From NCBI GenBank assembly GCA_965153455.1, contig OZ234502.1, positions 12,803,495-12,867,494 of the forward strand: 64,000 bases of DNA. The letters run 5' to 3'. The notes below the pieces were generated by a model. It searched no databases and was not told the DNA's origin. It saw nothing but the letters and a program-made list of their open reading frames with translations. This stretch comes from Sphagnum compactum (Eukaryota > Bryophyta > Sphagnopsida > Sphagnales). Of the stretch, positions 21,485 through 35,238 are shown piece after piece. How positions within the stretch are numbered: the first letter of the stretch is position 1; the number at the start of each line of letters is the position of its first letter. Position numbers and translations under genes: made by a program.

Positions 21485-23550
21485 TATAGTCTACATATAT
21501 TACCTTTCACACAAGGTTAGGTGTAAGTTGTGTCACATATTTCTTCTCTTTGAATATTCCATATGAAACGCAATTTTTTTAGCATCAAAGTTGCCAAGTA
21601 TGTTACAGACCTAAAAAAGGTTCCACTTGAGTTCAAATGCATACATGATGAAAAGTTGAAACGGGGGACCAAACCAAAAATTGATGCAAAAATTAATTTT
21701 ATCCCTTTTTGGTTTCAATTGTAAAAGTTTCATAACTTATTATGGGTTCGGTCGCCTATTAAGGCAAAACTAGCTAATTGTCCTAACTAGAGGATTTACA
21801 AATAATTGTATTATATTATGAATGGTTTTTTGGTTAATATAGATTTGCAAAGTTTTTGTGAAAAATACAAACTCCTTCATTGTTATTCTTTTATCTTTGT
21901 AATCAAAGGTTTGAGCCAATCACTTTTTTTGTTGCAATAAATTTTAACATTGTGATAATAAAATTAAATTAAAGGGAAGATACTATTGTAAATTTATGGT
22001 AAAATTCATCATTTTTTTGAAAAGGAGCACGAAGTTTTGACTTAGGTATTAAGTAGGTAGCTTGAATATATAAGAATGGCTAAAATAATGGAAAAACATT
22101 TTGTCAATTTATGTTACATATTTTTGGGAATGTTACCCAATGAAATCAAAAAGTTCACTTAAAGGCAATGTTGATAAGTTATATAAATTTTAATATGTCA
22201 CCTGGAAAAGAGTAGAAATTAACAAAGTTTTAAGAAAAATATTAGTTGGGAAAAGGTTTGTAAGCTTGAAATCTTTTCCAATTTGAGTAAAGTTAAGTGT
22301 ATTATTAAGCTTTGCAAATTAATGATCAATCTAGTTAAAAGTCAAAAGTAGATGATAACAATTGGCTTGTTCATAGTGTAATGGTAAAAATAAATGGTTT
22401 ATCATCTACATTAATTTATACTAGATTAGTGTTGCCCATGCCATTGAACACGTATTGTATTACAATTATACAATGTATCTTTGGAGGGCAAAAGCATTCA
22501 ATTCCCAATGTGATAGTACCTAAATTTACCTTGTGTTGTGTGTTATCCATTTTTCCTTTTTTTTTATTTTTAAATGTTATTGAATTCTCAATGAAATTTT
22601 TAAAAAATTTAAAATCTTAAATCCATTTTCTAAAAAAGAAAAAAATTTGAATATCCAATGAAAGAATACTCAAAATTCATTAGTGCTTGCATCATAGGTC
22701 TGAAAATTCTGAAACCAGCTTGGTGCACCAGTCCTCACCGAGGGCTTTCTAATGGTACCAAGAGCACACCTTCAATTTTAAACAAAAATAAAATTGTGAT
22801 TTTTATTAAATTTTCTTTGATGAAAACACTTGAAAATCAATAACTCAGGCTAAAAACATTGGCAAATCACCTTGGTGCACCTTTGGGTACTCTATTCAAG
22901 GTCTTCATATAATGGCAAATGGTAGTACAACTACGAGTAAATTGTAATTCAAGTAACCAAATGCAATCAATGGAAATAATTGCCAAAAGAAGAATTTGTT
23001 TTTTAGTAATTAATCACCATAATTTGAAGGAAAAAAAAACAATTATAACTGTGTGCAATGTGCATTGCAAAACATGAAAATTCATAAATGAGATAAGATG
23101 ATTTGATCGCATACCCTTCTTTTTGACCTGCCTCAAAACATTTAAATGTAGTTGAAATGTAGTCAAAGCTAAACCTTAAACCCTAGCTAAAGGGTAACAT
23201 CGAATATGTACTAGTTACATGCAAACGTCGTAAGTACTCTAGATGTTACTCACACATATCGGGTCAAAGGATTGAGCCAAAATTTTATGCCCAAATCTTA
23301 CACCATCGCTTGGTCTCTTTTCTCCGGGCAGATCAAATAAAAGGGTATCAATAAAAAAAGAGGGTTATTAGCAGGGTATGGAATATTTTTACGTTGGTAT
23401 TTAGGGTATTTACGGGCAAGTTTGTTAGGGCAAAAAAGACTTATTATTTACCAATTCGACACTGGTTCGGATTAAGTAAGTATCTTTCAAGCTTGGATGG
23501 CATGATGAAAGCCTTCGTTATTCTTCTCGGGTTTGATGGGGAGGGGGGGG
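21485..23550. other. AT-rich intergenic DNA, no gene recognised
   Basis: Short frames only, with no recognised domain. A related pair of short segments (CTTGGTGCACC...) lies near 22719 and 22872. Confidence 0.45.
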
Positions 23551-23552
23551 TA

Positions 23553-23985
23553 GTAGGTAATCAAAGTTATGTAAAACTCAACATGAGAGGGCAAAAGGCA
23601 AGCCCAAAGTCGGGGTGACTTTAAGGACAACTCTGGTGGTAGGTAATAAAAGTTACATAAAACTCAGCATGAGAGGCCAAAAGGCAAGCCCAAAGTCCGG
23701 GTGACTTTAAGGATAACTCTGGGAGTGGGTAATAAAAGTTACATAAAACTCAACATGAGAGGGCAAAAGGCAAGCCCAAAGTCAGGGTGACTTTAAGGAG
23801 AACTCTGGCGGTAGGTAATAAAAGTTACGTAAAACTCAGCATGAGAGGGCAAAAGTCAAGCTCAAAGTCAGGGTGACGACTTTAAGGATAACTCTGGGAA
23901 TAGCTCACAAAAGTTACATAAAACTCAGCATGAGAGGGCAAAAGCCAAGCTCAAAGTGAGGGTGAGTTGAAGGATAACTCTGATG
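23553..23985 (+). repeat. 86-bp tandem repeat, five copies
   Basis: Copies start at 23553, 23639, 23725, 23811 and about 23899. Key strings are GTAGGTAATAAAAGTTACAT, AACTCAACATGAGAGGGCAA and GGGTGACTTTAAGGATAACT. The first four spacings are exactly 86 bp; the last copy carries a 3-bp insertion. Confidence 0.9.
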
Positions 23986-23989
23986 ATAT

Positions 23990-25554
23990 GTACACACATC
24001 CATCTGGGGCTAGAATGAAATCTACTTCCAAGGAAGGAAAAGGGGGGATGATAATGATCATCATTCATCCTTAGGGAGCAAAAGTCTGGACCACCCTCCC
24101 TGGGCTTTCATTAAATCCTGTTCAGACTCTGAAAAATCTATGGGGGACAAGAAAACAAGTGATTGATTCTTTCATTGGGAGGGGAGGGGGGGGAATGAGA
24201 GGGGCTTTAGTTAGCCTCTTATGATTGGGTATTAGTCAAGTGTGTGCACTTTCATTTCAAAGTTATTAATTAATTAAATTAAATTATTTTTATTTTTATT
24301 TTTTGTAGCCTATAAAAAGCAAACAAGTTTTCAGCTATAAATTTAGGGTTTGGAAGTGGGGAGGACTAGGTATTGATTTCTTCCAACACACATGATGATT
24401 GTTCATTAAAGTGTATATATAATAATTAATAGGTCAGCTGACAAAAGGATGGATCTCAAAGGGAACTGACAATTTTGTTAGTAGTGTGAAGTCAACCCAC
24501 AAATTCCTACAATGAAGCTTATTATTATTATATTATTATTATCATCATTCTTATGTGGGAGTATGGCTCTAAATCTGCTACATAGTATTATTATTATTGT
24601 TATTGTTATTATTGGTATTTATGCAACATATTATTATTATTATTATTATTTTGTATTATTATTGGTATTTTTGGCAACTTATTTAGACAAAGATTTGTCA
24701 AACTCTACTAGCTTATATGTTCACATGGGTTTTTGTCTTGGGGCCAACTTTGAGCATTTTTGGCTTGTTGTTATTTGGCCCCAAGGGTTGTTGTTGCAAA
24801 TTGGCTTCCCAAATTCAATGGTATCCTTTCTCCTTTGTTTTTTTTTCAGCCTTGGGGCCAATACAAGGCCATCAAGTTCAACATTTATTAGTAACTTGGG
24901 GCAGATTGAAAATATTTTTTTCCTATTTCAGCCTTGACTCCTAGTGTAAAACCCTTGGGGGCCAATTTCAACTTTTGCACCAATAGAAATGCTTGATGTC
25001 GGTTGAACATTGGCCTTGACTCCTAGTATTTTGGATGAAGTAAAAGACCTTTAAAATACCATAGTGCCTTAGCACCTTTGAAACCCTAATAATATTATTT
25101 TCAAAAAATTGTTGAAATTTTCCCCCAAAAAAAGAACCAAAAAAAAAAGAGGGGATTTTCAAACAAGATTTTTTTTTTTGCAAAGGAAAACAAAGAATCT
25201 TCAGGAATATTCTCTTTGGTTCAATACATTATGAAGTACACTCATCTAGTACCTTGAGGTAAAATAGTAAGTAGTAAAGCACTCCTAGTTAGTACCTTGG
25301 GAGCTTCAACACTAATATATATTATATTATATTTGTCAATATGTTTGAAAATCTTCAACAATTGTTGTTGCTATTGTTTGTTTGTTTGTTTGTTTTTTTT
25401 TTTTTTTTGGGGCTTTTTTGGCTTTTTTTTTTTCAAAGAAATTTTTTTTGTGAAGGGAAAAATAGAGATTTTTTTTTGTTGTTGTTGGAATGTAGAGGAA
25501 TTCTTTTTTATTTTAATTAATTAATTATTCAACAGACAGACATGTAGTAGGAGG
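23990..25554. other. Intergenic DNA with (ATT)n and poly-T tracts
   Basis: (ATT)n stretches lie at 24520-24545, 24588-24620 and 24630-24670. A long T-rich tract spans 25385-25480. Frames here are low-complexity Ile/Tyr or Phe runs and are not supported as genes. Confidence 0.5.
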
Positions 25555-25573
25555 GTTTAGGGTTTAGGGTTTG
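25555..25573 (+). repeat. Interstitial telomere-type motif, nearly three TTTAGGG units
   Basis: GGTTTAGGGTTTAGGGTTT matches the Arabidopsis-type plant telomere repeat. It sits about 50 bp before a (CT)n tract, an arrangement like that at 9337-9420. Confidence 0.7.
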
Positions 25574-25625
25574 TGATTATTGAGTGTTGTGAAAGAAACA
25601 TGTCAGACATGTCAATGACTCTTTT

Positions 25626-25626
<1 letters not shown>

Positions 25627-25665
<39 letters not shown>
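25627..25665 (+). repeat. (CT)n microsatellite
   Basis: About 19 CT units in a row. It could mark a plus-strand transcription start. The following ORF (25735-25926) has Ala and Lys/Glu runs coded by (CAG)n and (GAAA)n and is not convincing. Confidence 0.85.
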
Positions 25666-26570
25666 GCCTGAAAGATGGGACTGGAGACACACAACCCACC
25701 AGCAAATTTGTCAGGTTTAAGTGGATTCTGAGAGATGGGTTTCTCATTTTCATCTTGGAAAAAAGGGCTCTGGTGGTACCAACCCAACATAGCAGCAGCA
25801 GCAGCAGCAAGCAGGCAATTTGACTTCACAACAGGATGGGAGAAAGAAAGAAAGAAAGAAAGAAAGTCCGTATTTGAGGCAGTTGGCCTACTAACTACGA
25901 CAAATCCATCATGCTCAGACTGTTAGTATATGTACTTGGTCGTGGTGATGATGGTAGTGGTGGTGATGGTGGTGGTGGTGATGACTATGGCTTAGCCAAA
26001 CTTGTCCAACTATATATTCCTTGTCTCTGGTGGTGTGTACACGATTTAACCAACCGTCGCAGAGAAAACTTTTTCCCAACAACAATATCTATCTGATGGA
26101 AGAAACTGCCAACTTACTTAAAAGAAAAGCCCAAGTTCAAGAAGACAATGTCAGAAGAAGTCATGTATCTATCTATCTGGTGGAAGCCGACTTACTTAAA
26201 GAAAAGCCCAAGTTCAAGAAGACAAATGTCAGAAGCACATGACACTGAGGAAGAAAAGTGTGAGTTACCTGAGACTCATGAGATGGGGCAGGAATTTCTT
26301 TGAGCAGACAACGACAAACATTCGACTACAAGGTGCAGTAAGCAAGCAAGGAAGACGTGATATATGTATGTGTGTGTGTATGTGTGTATCTAGATATTGT
26401 CAGCCATTGTTTACCACCAACTAGCCACCATTGTTTTCTCTATTTATTCATGTAAAACTCTGCACTTCGAGTATTTAGAAGGTTGAACAAATGAAGCTCA
26501 TGTTGGAATTTACAAAGAATATCACTAAAGCATTGCAATTCAAATTCACCCTTTTAGCTCAAATAGAACA
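25666..26570. other. Intergenic DNA with CAG, GAAA and GGT repeats
   Basis: (CAG)n lies at 25791-25811, (GAAA)n at 25841-25866 and (GGT/GAT)n at 25942-25983. A direct repeat of AACTTACTTAAAAGAAAAGC / GACTTACTTAAAGAAAAGCC, each followed by CAAGTTCAAGAAGACAA, lies near 26111 and 26189. No gene is seen. Confidence 0.5.
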
Positions 26571-26574
26571 TGAT

Positions 26575-26715
26575 CAGCCCATACATAAAGTTTGGGTCCT
26601 GTAATCCACACTTTGGGCATCCATTACATGCTCAAAGTGTGTATAACAAGACATAAGATTTGTGTATGGGCAGCACCAAGATGTGTTTGGTCATCACTCG
26701 GTGACACATCTTGGT
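26575..26715. repeat. Nested inverted repeats
   Basis: GCCCATACATAAA (from 26577) pairs imperfectly with TTTGTGTATGGGC (ending near 26672). Inside it CACACTTTGGGCAT pairs with ATGCTCAAAGTGTG (one mismatch). Immediately after, ACCAAGATGTGT (26675-26686) pairs perfectly with ACACATCTTGGT (26704-26715). Probably foldback or MITE relics. Confidence 0.65.
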
Positions 26716-27374
26716 TAGACAATTGTGCAATCCGGGAAAAATGAGGCAAACAATACTTTTGTATTATTTGCAACAAGGATGGATCCATTGCTGATTTAAC
26801 ATCCTCTAGCTACCATCTCATCCTAGGCCCCTTCTTTCAAAAATGTCCCCGCCCTAGGTCCTTACCCTACATTCTTTAGTTGGTCACCTACCCCAATAAA
26901 TTTTGGAGTTAGATATATTACAAGCAATAAATGTGATGTAAACATGGCATCCTGAAATCGTGTTTGTCCACCAAATTTTGAGTCAAAATGTTTACTTATC
27001 AAGCAAATTGTATAGTGACAATAGCTAGGCTATCACTACGACAACTTATCATCATAAGATGTACATTATAGTTGGATTTTCAAAGGAGTTCGACATCGAT
27101 CAACAAAGCTATTAAAGCATAGCCTCACCAGTACATGGATGATAGTTTTAGTAGTTTTCATTGGTGCATTGGATGCATTGGTAAATTGCATTCCGGGAAG
27201 TGGTAACAAAGTTTGAAAGTCCCAACCTTTCACACTAACCATGTGGAACTCATATTAGTTGGATATGACATGAGGAATACTAGTTATATCGATACTATAA
27301 CCTAGTAGGGACTTGAGGTAATAATGGTAAGATGCATTTTCAAACTGTTCATTGATATCTTTAATTATATGTAA

Positions 27375-27661
27375 TGAAACTTTTTTAGAATCACAATTCT
27401 ATGAACAAATTGAATAAACACAAACAAGGTGAAAGCACATTACAATGACACCTTTGATGTAGTCATATTATATTCTTTTTAGGTGTTGTATCTTTGAGCC
27501 TAAACCATTTCAAAAACAAGGAATTTCACAATGTTTTTGCATGTTAGGTTAAAACATCACCTAAACAAGAGAATAAAAAATATATACATATCGAAACCTT
27601 TCTAGAATCACAATTCTACAAACAAATTGAATAAACACAAACAATGTGAAAGCACATTTCA
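27375..27661 (+). repeat. Two direct copies of a 69-bp segment 218 bp apart
   Basis: GAAAC-TTT-TAGAATCACAATTCTA then ACAAATTGAATAAACACAAA and GTGAAAGCACATT occur at 27375-27443 and 27593-27661 with few differences. Confidence 0.75.
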
Positions 27662-27869
27662 TTGACAAACAATCTTCCTCCATAGATAGATTTTTTGTTT
27701 GTTTTGTTTGTTACATTGAGATCTCCCAAACTATAATGCCTCTTGCCATGCTTTTGGTACCATTGGGATGCCTTTAATGACTAGGGGTGCACCAAATTAG
27801 TTTCATAACGCTTCAACCCGCAATGGAAAAATTAATCAATATTAAACAATTCATTTAAATTAAATATAT

Positions 27870-28680
27870 ATAAGGGAATAAGGATGCACTTTTGGTATTC
27901 TTAAAAAGCCCTTAATGAGTAGGATTCAATGAAGGTGATTAGAAATATTTAGACCTAACGTATAGGAGATATTGAATTTTGAGTGATTTTTGTGATTGGA
28001 AAATTGATTAAATTACAAAAAATGATTTTGGAAAGAAAAAATAATAAGGTAATTATAGTCTAACTTGATAAGAAGATAGACCTTGGTCCTCAAAAAAATC
28101 GTTCACTTACATGATTTATCCTCTTATTGTTGAGCGGACAATTATCCTTTTAGGCTGTAAGTGGATAATTGTTCTATTAATGAATGTATAATGAGTTTTC
28201 AATCTACATCTAGCCTATATGACTTATCCCCCTACCCCCCTGGCACCCCCCTAGTCAATGCAACCTAATCGCCCTTCTACACCCTTCTACCTTTCCCCAT
28301 CCTCCATGGTTATTGCAAAATCACCTTGATCAACCTAATTTAAGCTAATAATGACTTGAAAATTGCTTGGTTATTAATGTTGCGTTCCTTCCTTCCCCCA
28401 CCTATCCCATTTGGATCGACACTCTCTGAACTGAATGTTATTTTTCCTTCAAAAAGATGAATCATCATGTGATAAGCGGACAAAAGGTCAGATTTTCACT
28501 ATCCACTTGTGTGATAGGTGAATAGGTTTTATCCGCTTAAAAAACGCAATTTACTAAGGAAAAAGTTCATCCCCAGGCTTTCTATCCACTTGCATCGTTT
28601 TATCCCCTTAAAAAATGTGCGCTTAGTAAGTTTAGACGGTAATTCACACTTGGGCCAACAACACAAGCTACATTAATCAT
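27870..28680 (+). repeat. Second location of the 10 kb dispersed repeat, with hairpins
   Basis: 27880-27980 repeats the order TTTGGTATT, AATGAGTAGGATTC, ATATTTAGAC, GATATTGAATTTTGA seen at 10135-10220. TTCACACTTGGGCCAA recurs near 28641. Between them ACAATTATCC (28138-28147) pairs with GGATAATTGT (28163-28172). CACTTGTGTGATAG and related TATCC-CTT segments repeat at 28500-28610. Confidence 0.5.
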
Positions 28681-31260
28681 GTTGAAATGGAAAGTATCAA
28701 GTATTATGAATTGGGCCAATGTATAAAATCCATTTCAAACACTTATTTGGATCATTAATGAAACCAAATATTAAAGTAATTTGATATGAGAAACCAAATT
28801 AGATATATATATATATCCATGAGTTTTTGAACTTAAATGATTAAATTTTTTTCAAATAATATTGCATAACATTAGCTTTGTGAAAGTCATAATCCTAAGG
28901 TTCAAACCTCCAAAATTAAAGGCACCACATTTTGGAAACAATTACATTGTACATACTATAATCCTAGACCCAAAAAGGCCTAAAATGGGATCACTATAAT
29001 TTACTTTCACCCAATACACAATGTTAATAAATATTTTACCTACTAAACACATATTTTTTAATTCAATTTCTATAACAAAAGTACAAGTCCATCATCAAAT
29101 CCCTACTCATTTCTTATTCCCAAAACCATTGAATTACTACATAATTTTGAAAACTACATTAAGAAAAAACAAAAAGTTCCAATCAAGAAAATGTTCAAGA
29201 AATATGAACCAAAAATGTTCCAAAATTATAGTTCAAAGTCAATAGTTATTATTTTAATCAATAGGTCTACGATGTATCCTACAAATAATCCCCTAATTTC
29301 CTTTCAACAAATATCATGTCTTATACTCACCAATACAAAGTTTATACCTCATCGTGTTAAGCAAGAATTAGGCTTGCACTCAATATTAATACAAAGTTGA
29401 TATGAAAGTTTTTTAAAGTGTTTGGTACCAAGACCATACTAGGATGGTTATCTTTTCAAAATCACGAATATTGGGATTAGATTGGTATGTTCAAAAGTTG
29501 ACACTAGTGCAACATTGGTATCTATGACCCAAAGTGAATTATGTTGTCCTTTCACAATACATTGATATGATGTACAAATTTACAAATTGGTTCAAATCAC
29601 ATGTGTTAATTAAATAAGAGATCACCTTTTTATTCTTAAAACTCACATCCTTCTAGCTAGTAAATTGTTGCAAATCAATAGCACAAACTAGTGCTACAAA
29701 TTAGATATGTTTGTTTTTTTAATCAATGTTGAGCAATTGGACCACTTTTCAATGGTAACATTCCCAATAGTTGTCAAATATAAAAGGGTTCTCAACATCA
29801 ACATCTTTGTACATGAAAAGTGTGTGGATCTTAAGACAAAGTTTTGGTTGGCTTGTCTATAATCATTTACAAAGTTGAATATCACTAAAATATCTAGTTG
29901 TCTCCATGAAAAGTACCCACATTTGATTGTTGCCTTCATTTGATCAAGGTCACTAGACCTAATTCAAGCCATAAAATTTTGAAAATATCATCTTGCCATT
30001 AGTTGTATTTTGCAACTAGTAATCTTTTATACTTTGAAAATATTAAAGGATTATTTTATATGTGGCCAATGATCTTTTCTAGGCCCACACAAGATGTGAT
30101 TTATAAGCCACAACTATGGATAACTTTAGTCTATCGGCATCATTATATACATTTTGATTGCCTAAAGTCCTTTTGAAAAGAAATTCATTGTACTCTTTTA
30201 CATTCCACATGTGTTGAAGATTCGTGCAACCTACAAAATATATTGTTCACATCATGATTCATAAACGGTTTATATTCATTTGTGCCAAACCAATGCATAT
30301 TTATTAAATGTACTTAATTGACCAAATTGTGGTACTTTTCATCCAATTGTTGATGACCCACATGCAACCCCCAACATGTTTTCTTTTGAGTTTAGTTCTC
30401 ATGTGTTGTTATTCATTGATAAATAAAACTTGTGAACAATTTCCTTCCATTTTACGTGTCTTTTCCACTCAAAATTGAGTTCAAATGATTAACTAATTAA
30501 AGTCAACATGCAAACAAAATCGTTGACAAATGTTTCAAATGATCTTATAAATCATTTTAATTTCTTTTTAGCTTGCTCTTGTGAAGAAGATGCAAGATTA
30601 TTAATAATCAAATTAAGTTCATATTCCTAGTGTGAAAAAAATCATCTTCTATTCAACTTTCAAATGTCCACCAAGGGATATTGTTGTGATACCCATGAGG
30701 CATTTGGGCATATTTTCAACTAAGTGTATGAGTGTATCAATCAATTTGTTAACAACCACATATTATTAAGGTGGTCCACCTTATCATTGTCAATGTCAAA
30801 GCTCTCGAGGTCTTTTTAAATCATTTAACTTTCCTTGAAAAAAACATGCCATATTTTTGAATGTTTTTGCAGTAATTCTTGAAATTGAATGTTCATAATA
30901 CCTCATTTTTCAAGATGCTTATTATCTTTTACATGTTTTACCTCTTTCACGTTGTCACAAATCACCTCTTTCAAAAATGTTGATTTTTGTTTTTGCAAAT
31001 ATTCAAAACAAACATACTATAAATGAGTCTTGACAATCAAAAGTCAATACTTGATAATTCTATGGTTTTACAATCGTAAAAATGATTGATCATCCTTGGT
31101 AGTTGATGATGTTTGAAAACATTGTCAACCTAAACATAAACTTCCTTCACATATTGGAAGTTGGGCTCCAATTCACAAAATTCAACTATGAATTATGTTA
31201 TTTTTTCGTATTACATTCTAAATTTAGAGTGGGCCAATGAGTTTTGTAAATTGCAATAAA
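28681..31260. other. AT-rich intergenic DNA, no gene recognised
   Basis: Only short frames without recognisable domains. A TATATATA run lies near 28806-28816. Confidence 0.45.
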
Positions 31261-31266
31261 CACAAG

Positions 31267-31547
31267 GATTTTTTTAATTTGTTGCACAATATAATGTCTA
31301 GAAGGTTTCTAAAGATAACTTTTGTCATGGTTATAATAATTGTGATGTGATGTAATAATCAACACTTAGACCAATAAAACATCATGCTCATTTCTTGAAC
31401 ATGATTTTTTTAATTTGTTGCACAATATAATGTCCATAAGGTTTTTAAAAGATAAACCTTTGTCATGGTTATAATAATTATGGTGTGATGTAATAATCAA
31501 CACCAAGACTAATAAAACATCATGTTCATTTCTTGAACATGATGTTT
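31267..31547 (+). repeat. 136-bp tandem duplication ending in a 14-bp perfect hairpin
   Basis: GATTTTTTTAATTTGTTGCA starts at 31267 and 31403 (period 136); each copy ends in CATCATG-TCATTTCTTGAACATGAT. At the end of copy 2, AAACATCATGTTCA (31515-31528) and TGAACATGATGTTT (31534-31547) are perfectly complementary around a 5-base loop. An alternative stem TCATTTCTTGAAC with GTTTCAAGAAATGA overlaps it. Confidence 0.85.
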
Positions 31548-31559
31548 CAAGAAATGAGT

Positions 31560-34500
31560 GGCAATTTATAATCAATAAAAAATGAACATGGAATTGGTGT
31601 CGCCTAAAAAAAAAGTTTGTTTTATCCTACAACATGGACCTCAAGTACATTAATTAAATGACATTTCACATATTCACATTCTTTTCTAGCAAATGCACAA
31701 AACAATGGCAATTGTTACTTGCAACAAAACAATATCACCTTGATGGTGTTTGACAATGTTGTCACATATGCAAATTTTAGGTCTATGCAATAGATTAACT
31801 ATGAAAAAATATAGTTACATATGAAAAAGTTTCTATTGCATATGAACTAATGGTTACCATAATGTTAAGGCTATACATCACCTTCTATTCCAAACATATG
31901 AAATATGATTCTTAATTTTTTCACTATTAATTATTTCATCTCTTCCCCAATTTACTTCTCTCTTTGATTCCTAAACAAAGCACATACATTAACTTTGTAC
32001 ATCCACCAAATTCTTTCAACCCATAGTTCTTATTACAAAGTACATTTCCCATCAAATTGCATTTATTCCAACACATTCCTTGATAACAACATATGGCATT
32101 TGTGATACTTGTCTACTCAATATTGAAACATAATGAACATAATACAATGCCCCTTGAAGAATTTCAACATTTTAAATGATATAAACCATTATACATGGAT
32201 ATAAATTTTGATATTATGCTTACTACTTGCATTCTTACAAATTCAACTCCAACAACAACAACAACAACCATAAAACAAAACATTAACAATTCCCTGACAT
32301 GCTTGAATATCAACACTCATTAATATTCATTCACTTAACAACCTCAATGTTTTCTATCCCCTTCATCATGTTCATATTACAACTTAATCCAATATCTACT
32401 TGACAATACATATCATGTGCATATTTGCAACAATGCATAATGTTGCCAAGTTATCTTATCCTAGCATAATGAAAGGTAAGGCTCTAGAGGTTATTGTCAT
32501 TACCTACAAAAAATAAGAAGGCACAACACATAAAAATCACTGTTCACAAACTTTCACAAAAATTCCACTTGATCTCCTTAGTTATCTTCCACCTCTTGAT
32601 TATCAACATCATTGTTCTCCTTAAAAGGTCGTGCATGTTCTTGCAAATTGATGACATTTCCTTCAATGCTTCCAACCACAACAAACAAATGAACACAACA
32701 CTCTAGCATATTTGCCAAACTGCACCATAAACAAAGACATGTGAACAATATTAATAACTTCACATATTCACTTCACATTTCTTTACGTGTGAGAAATTCC
32801 ATATTCAAAAGCCAAATCAAGAAGTGACAATTATAAGCATTGATCTTTTTGCATCCTCAAAAAGGTAAATCTTTAAACTACTTCATTTCCCCACTTTGAA
32901 ACTTCATTATATGTCACATTGGGTTACATACAAATATGTAATGTCACTTAACATATACACACTATAACTACGAACAATAGTGACAATAATCTCATGATTG
33001 TAGACATGTGCTTTTCACACCATGCAACAAAACAAACACAAAACATTTCAAAGTTGGCATCCTAGTACATCTTGAAGCAATTACCAAACTACTAGTAGTA
33101 GTGACATGAAAGTTCATGTGTAAACAATGATGACAAAACTCAGATATAATTTTTCCTTGAACTTTGTTGGCACTCCTATTGATAGTTTGCTAACCAATTT
33201 GAGATGTCCTACAATGATATTTTGAAATGTCTTGTGTTTTATTCATTGTGTGGTGTGAAACAAACATCTATAATTTGGGGACCAACTTATGAAACCTTTA
33301 ATGAGTAAACAAGGTTTGGCTTGCAAATAAAAAGTTGATCAAAGAAGCTTGTGTAACTTGATTACGTATCCATATCTATTTGGAACTATTCAACCCCTTT
33401 GTTTCAAAAGAAGAGGTTAATCCTCAAGATGCATTACACCTAAATTGCATCAGAATTTTGTGACATCCATAAAAAGACATATAGATGTAGGTTTGACTAT
33501 TTATGATATCTTCAAAACAACTTCCAATCAAGATGCAAATAGAATTATTACTTACATTGCTAGAATGTTTCAAGAATTATAAAGATATTTTTTGGACAAT
33601 TTTTCATGGTTGGATTTATTGGGAGATACTTGGACAAGACTTGTTATCACATCATCCCAAGGCGATGTTGTAAGGATGTGGAAGTCACTGGACACTTTGA
33701 CTCCATGTCCTTTTAAACAACTTCTACACAACAATAGTTCATTCTTAAACTTTACGCACTAATTGTTTTAATATGCATCTAAAACAAGGTGAGTATTAGG
33801 ATTTATAATTCTTTTGAGTTTTGTGGGTTGATATTGTATTATCTAGCTCAAAGAAGGTGGGTATTGTGTTTTGAAGTTTTGTCAATCATTGTAGGCTAAT
33901 TCTTGTATTATGTTGCTCAAGGAAGGTGGGTATTCGGTTTTGAAGTTCTTTGATCGTTATGACTTTGCTTTAGTAACTTGTTGTGATTGCATCATTCCCA
34001 TGAACTTTTGGTCATGTTGTTCAACATTTTTGTGTTTTTATTGGCAAATCTAGACTTGAAAGGAATTTCAAGTTTGTCACGTGGCAAATCATGGAGCTCT
34101 AAGTTTGATGCTCATGCATTTCACAAAAATCCTGCATTTCACATTAGAGGTGGGCACATAATGCATATTATGTGTGTAGTGACTTTTGTTTTCTAAGCAT
34201 GAATGACTAAGGTTGTTTATTTGTAATGTGTAGCTAGCAAATTTGATATTGATAGGAGCTTGAAGATGCCACAATCATACAATTCTCACCATATGGGCAT
34301 GTGCTTTGATTTTGCTTTTGTGATTAGGTGCATTTGTGTATTGGTAATCTTTGAAGAAGATGAAATTTGTATTATGAAAGTGTGGATATGATCATCTTGA
34401 AAAAAAAACATGTTTCAATCAAAACATCAATTGAGGAGTCTTCACATGCACATGTTTAAGGTGTTGTTTATTCTCTCATCTACAAATCCCCTTGCTTGAT

Positions 34501-35235
34501 GGCACAACCATGAGAGGTAATTTTCGGCTGTTGGCTTCCTTACATCAAACAAATCCTTACAATCTCAAGGCCACAAATAGAAACTAAATGGGTGTTTGAT
34601 GTTGATAGCTCTAAGACGATGTTGCTTCTAAGTGGAGAACATGGATCAATTCATTGAAATGGTTAAGAATTGGCTTGATGATTCACACTTGAATTGTTTT
34701 CGAATATAAGTTTGAAAAAGACTCCATGAAAGCTGAATCCTTTTTTTTGGTTGAAGACAACTATGATTTAACATATGAAACATATGATTTTGAATAGTTG
34801 CAAGTTGATGGTTATTAAGTTATGTGGGGCTAGGGTGGATTTGTGTGGGGGTGTCATTGGGGTTGGCAACTTGCATTATCGACCAGAGTTCTTCAAAGAA
34901 ATATTGGGATTCAATTCGCTTGCAAGTTACGTATTTTCAAATTGTTCCTATGTTGCTTTTACTCTTGGAGGCTAGTGTGTACACTTCCAAATTTTCTTTT
35001 TTTGCAAGCGACCAAAATTGGAAAAATTGATATACATAACCTTTATACATGTCTCTCTAATTTCTTTGAAATTGAAAATAAGCCCATCCATAATTATCAC
35101 AGAAGGGGAAAAAAATTCAATGTAAACTATCTCAACAAGTAAATTGCAGAAATGTTTGGATACATATCCTTTCCTTGTACAAAGAAGAATATGCTATGTT
35201 GGTATCCAAAGGTTAGGTCTAAAACTTAATAACTG
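31560..35235. other. AT-rich intergenic DNA, no gene recognised
   Basis: (CAA)n lies at 32252-32268. Repeated GAAGGTGGGTATT-GTTTTGAAG segments lie near 33851 and 33924. Frames up to 99 codons (34775-35142) have no recognised domain. Confidence 0.45.
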
Positions 35236-35238
35236 GAC

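Noticed and set aside
24512-24937. 141-codon plus-strand ORF
   Set aside because: It is mostly (ATT)n-coded Ile/Tyr runs, with no recognisable domain after them.
33200-33760. Possible retrotransposon pol fragment
   Set aside because: I looked for reverse transcriptase and integrase motifs in all frames and found none that held up.
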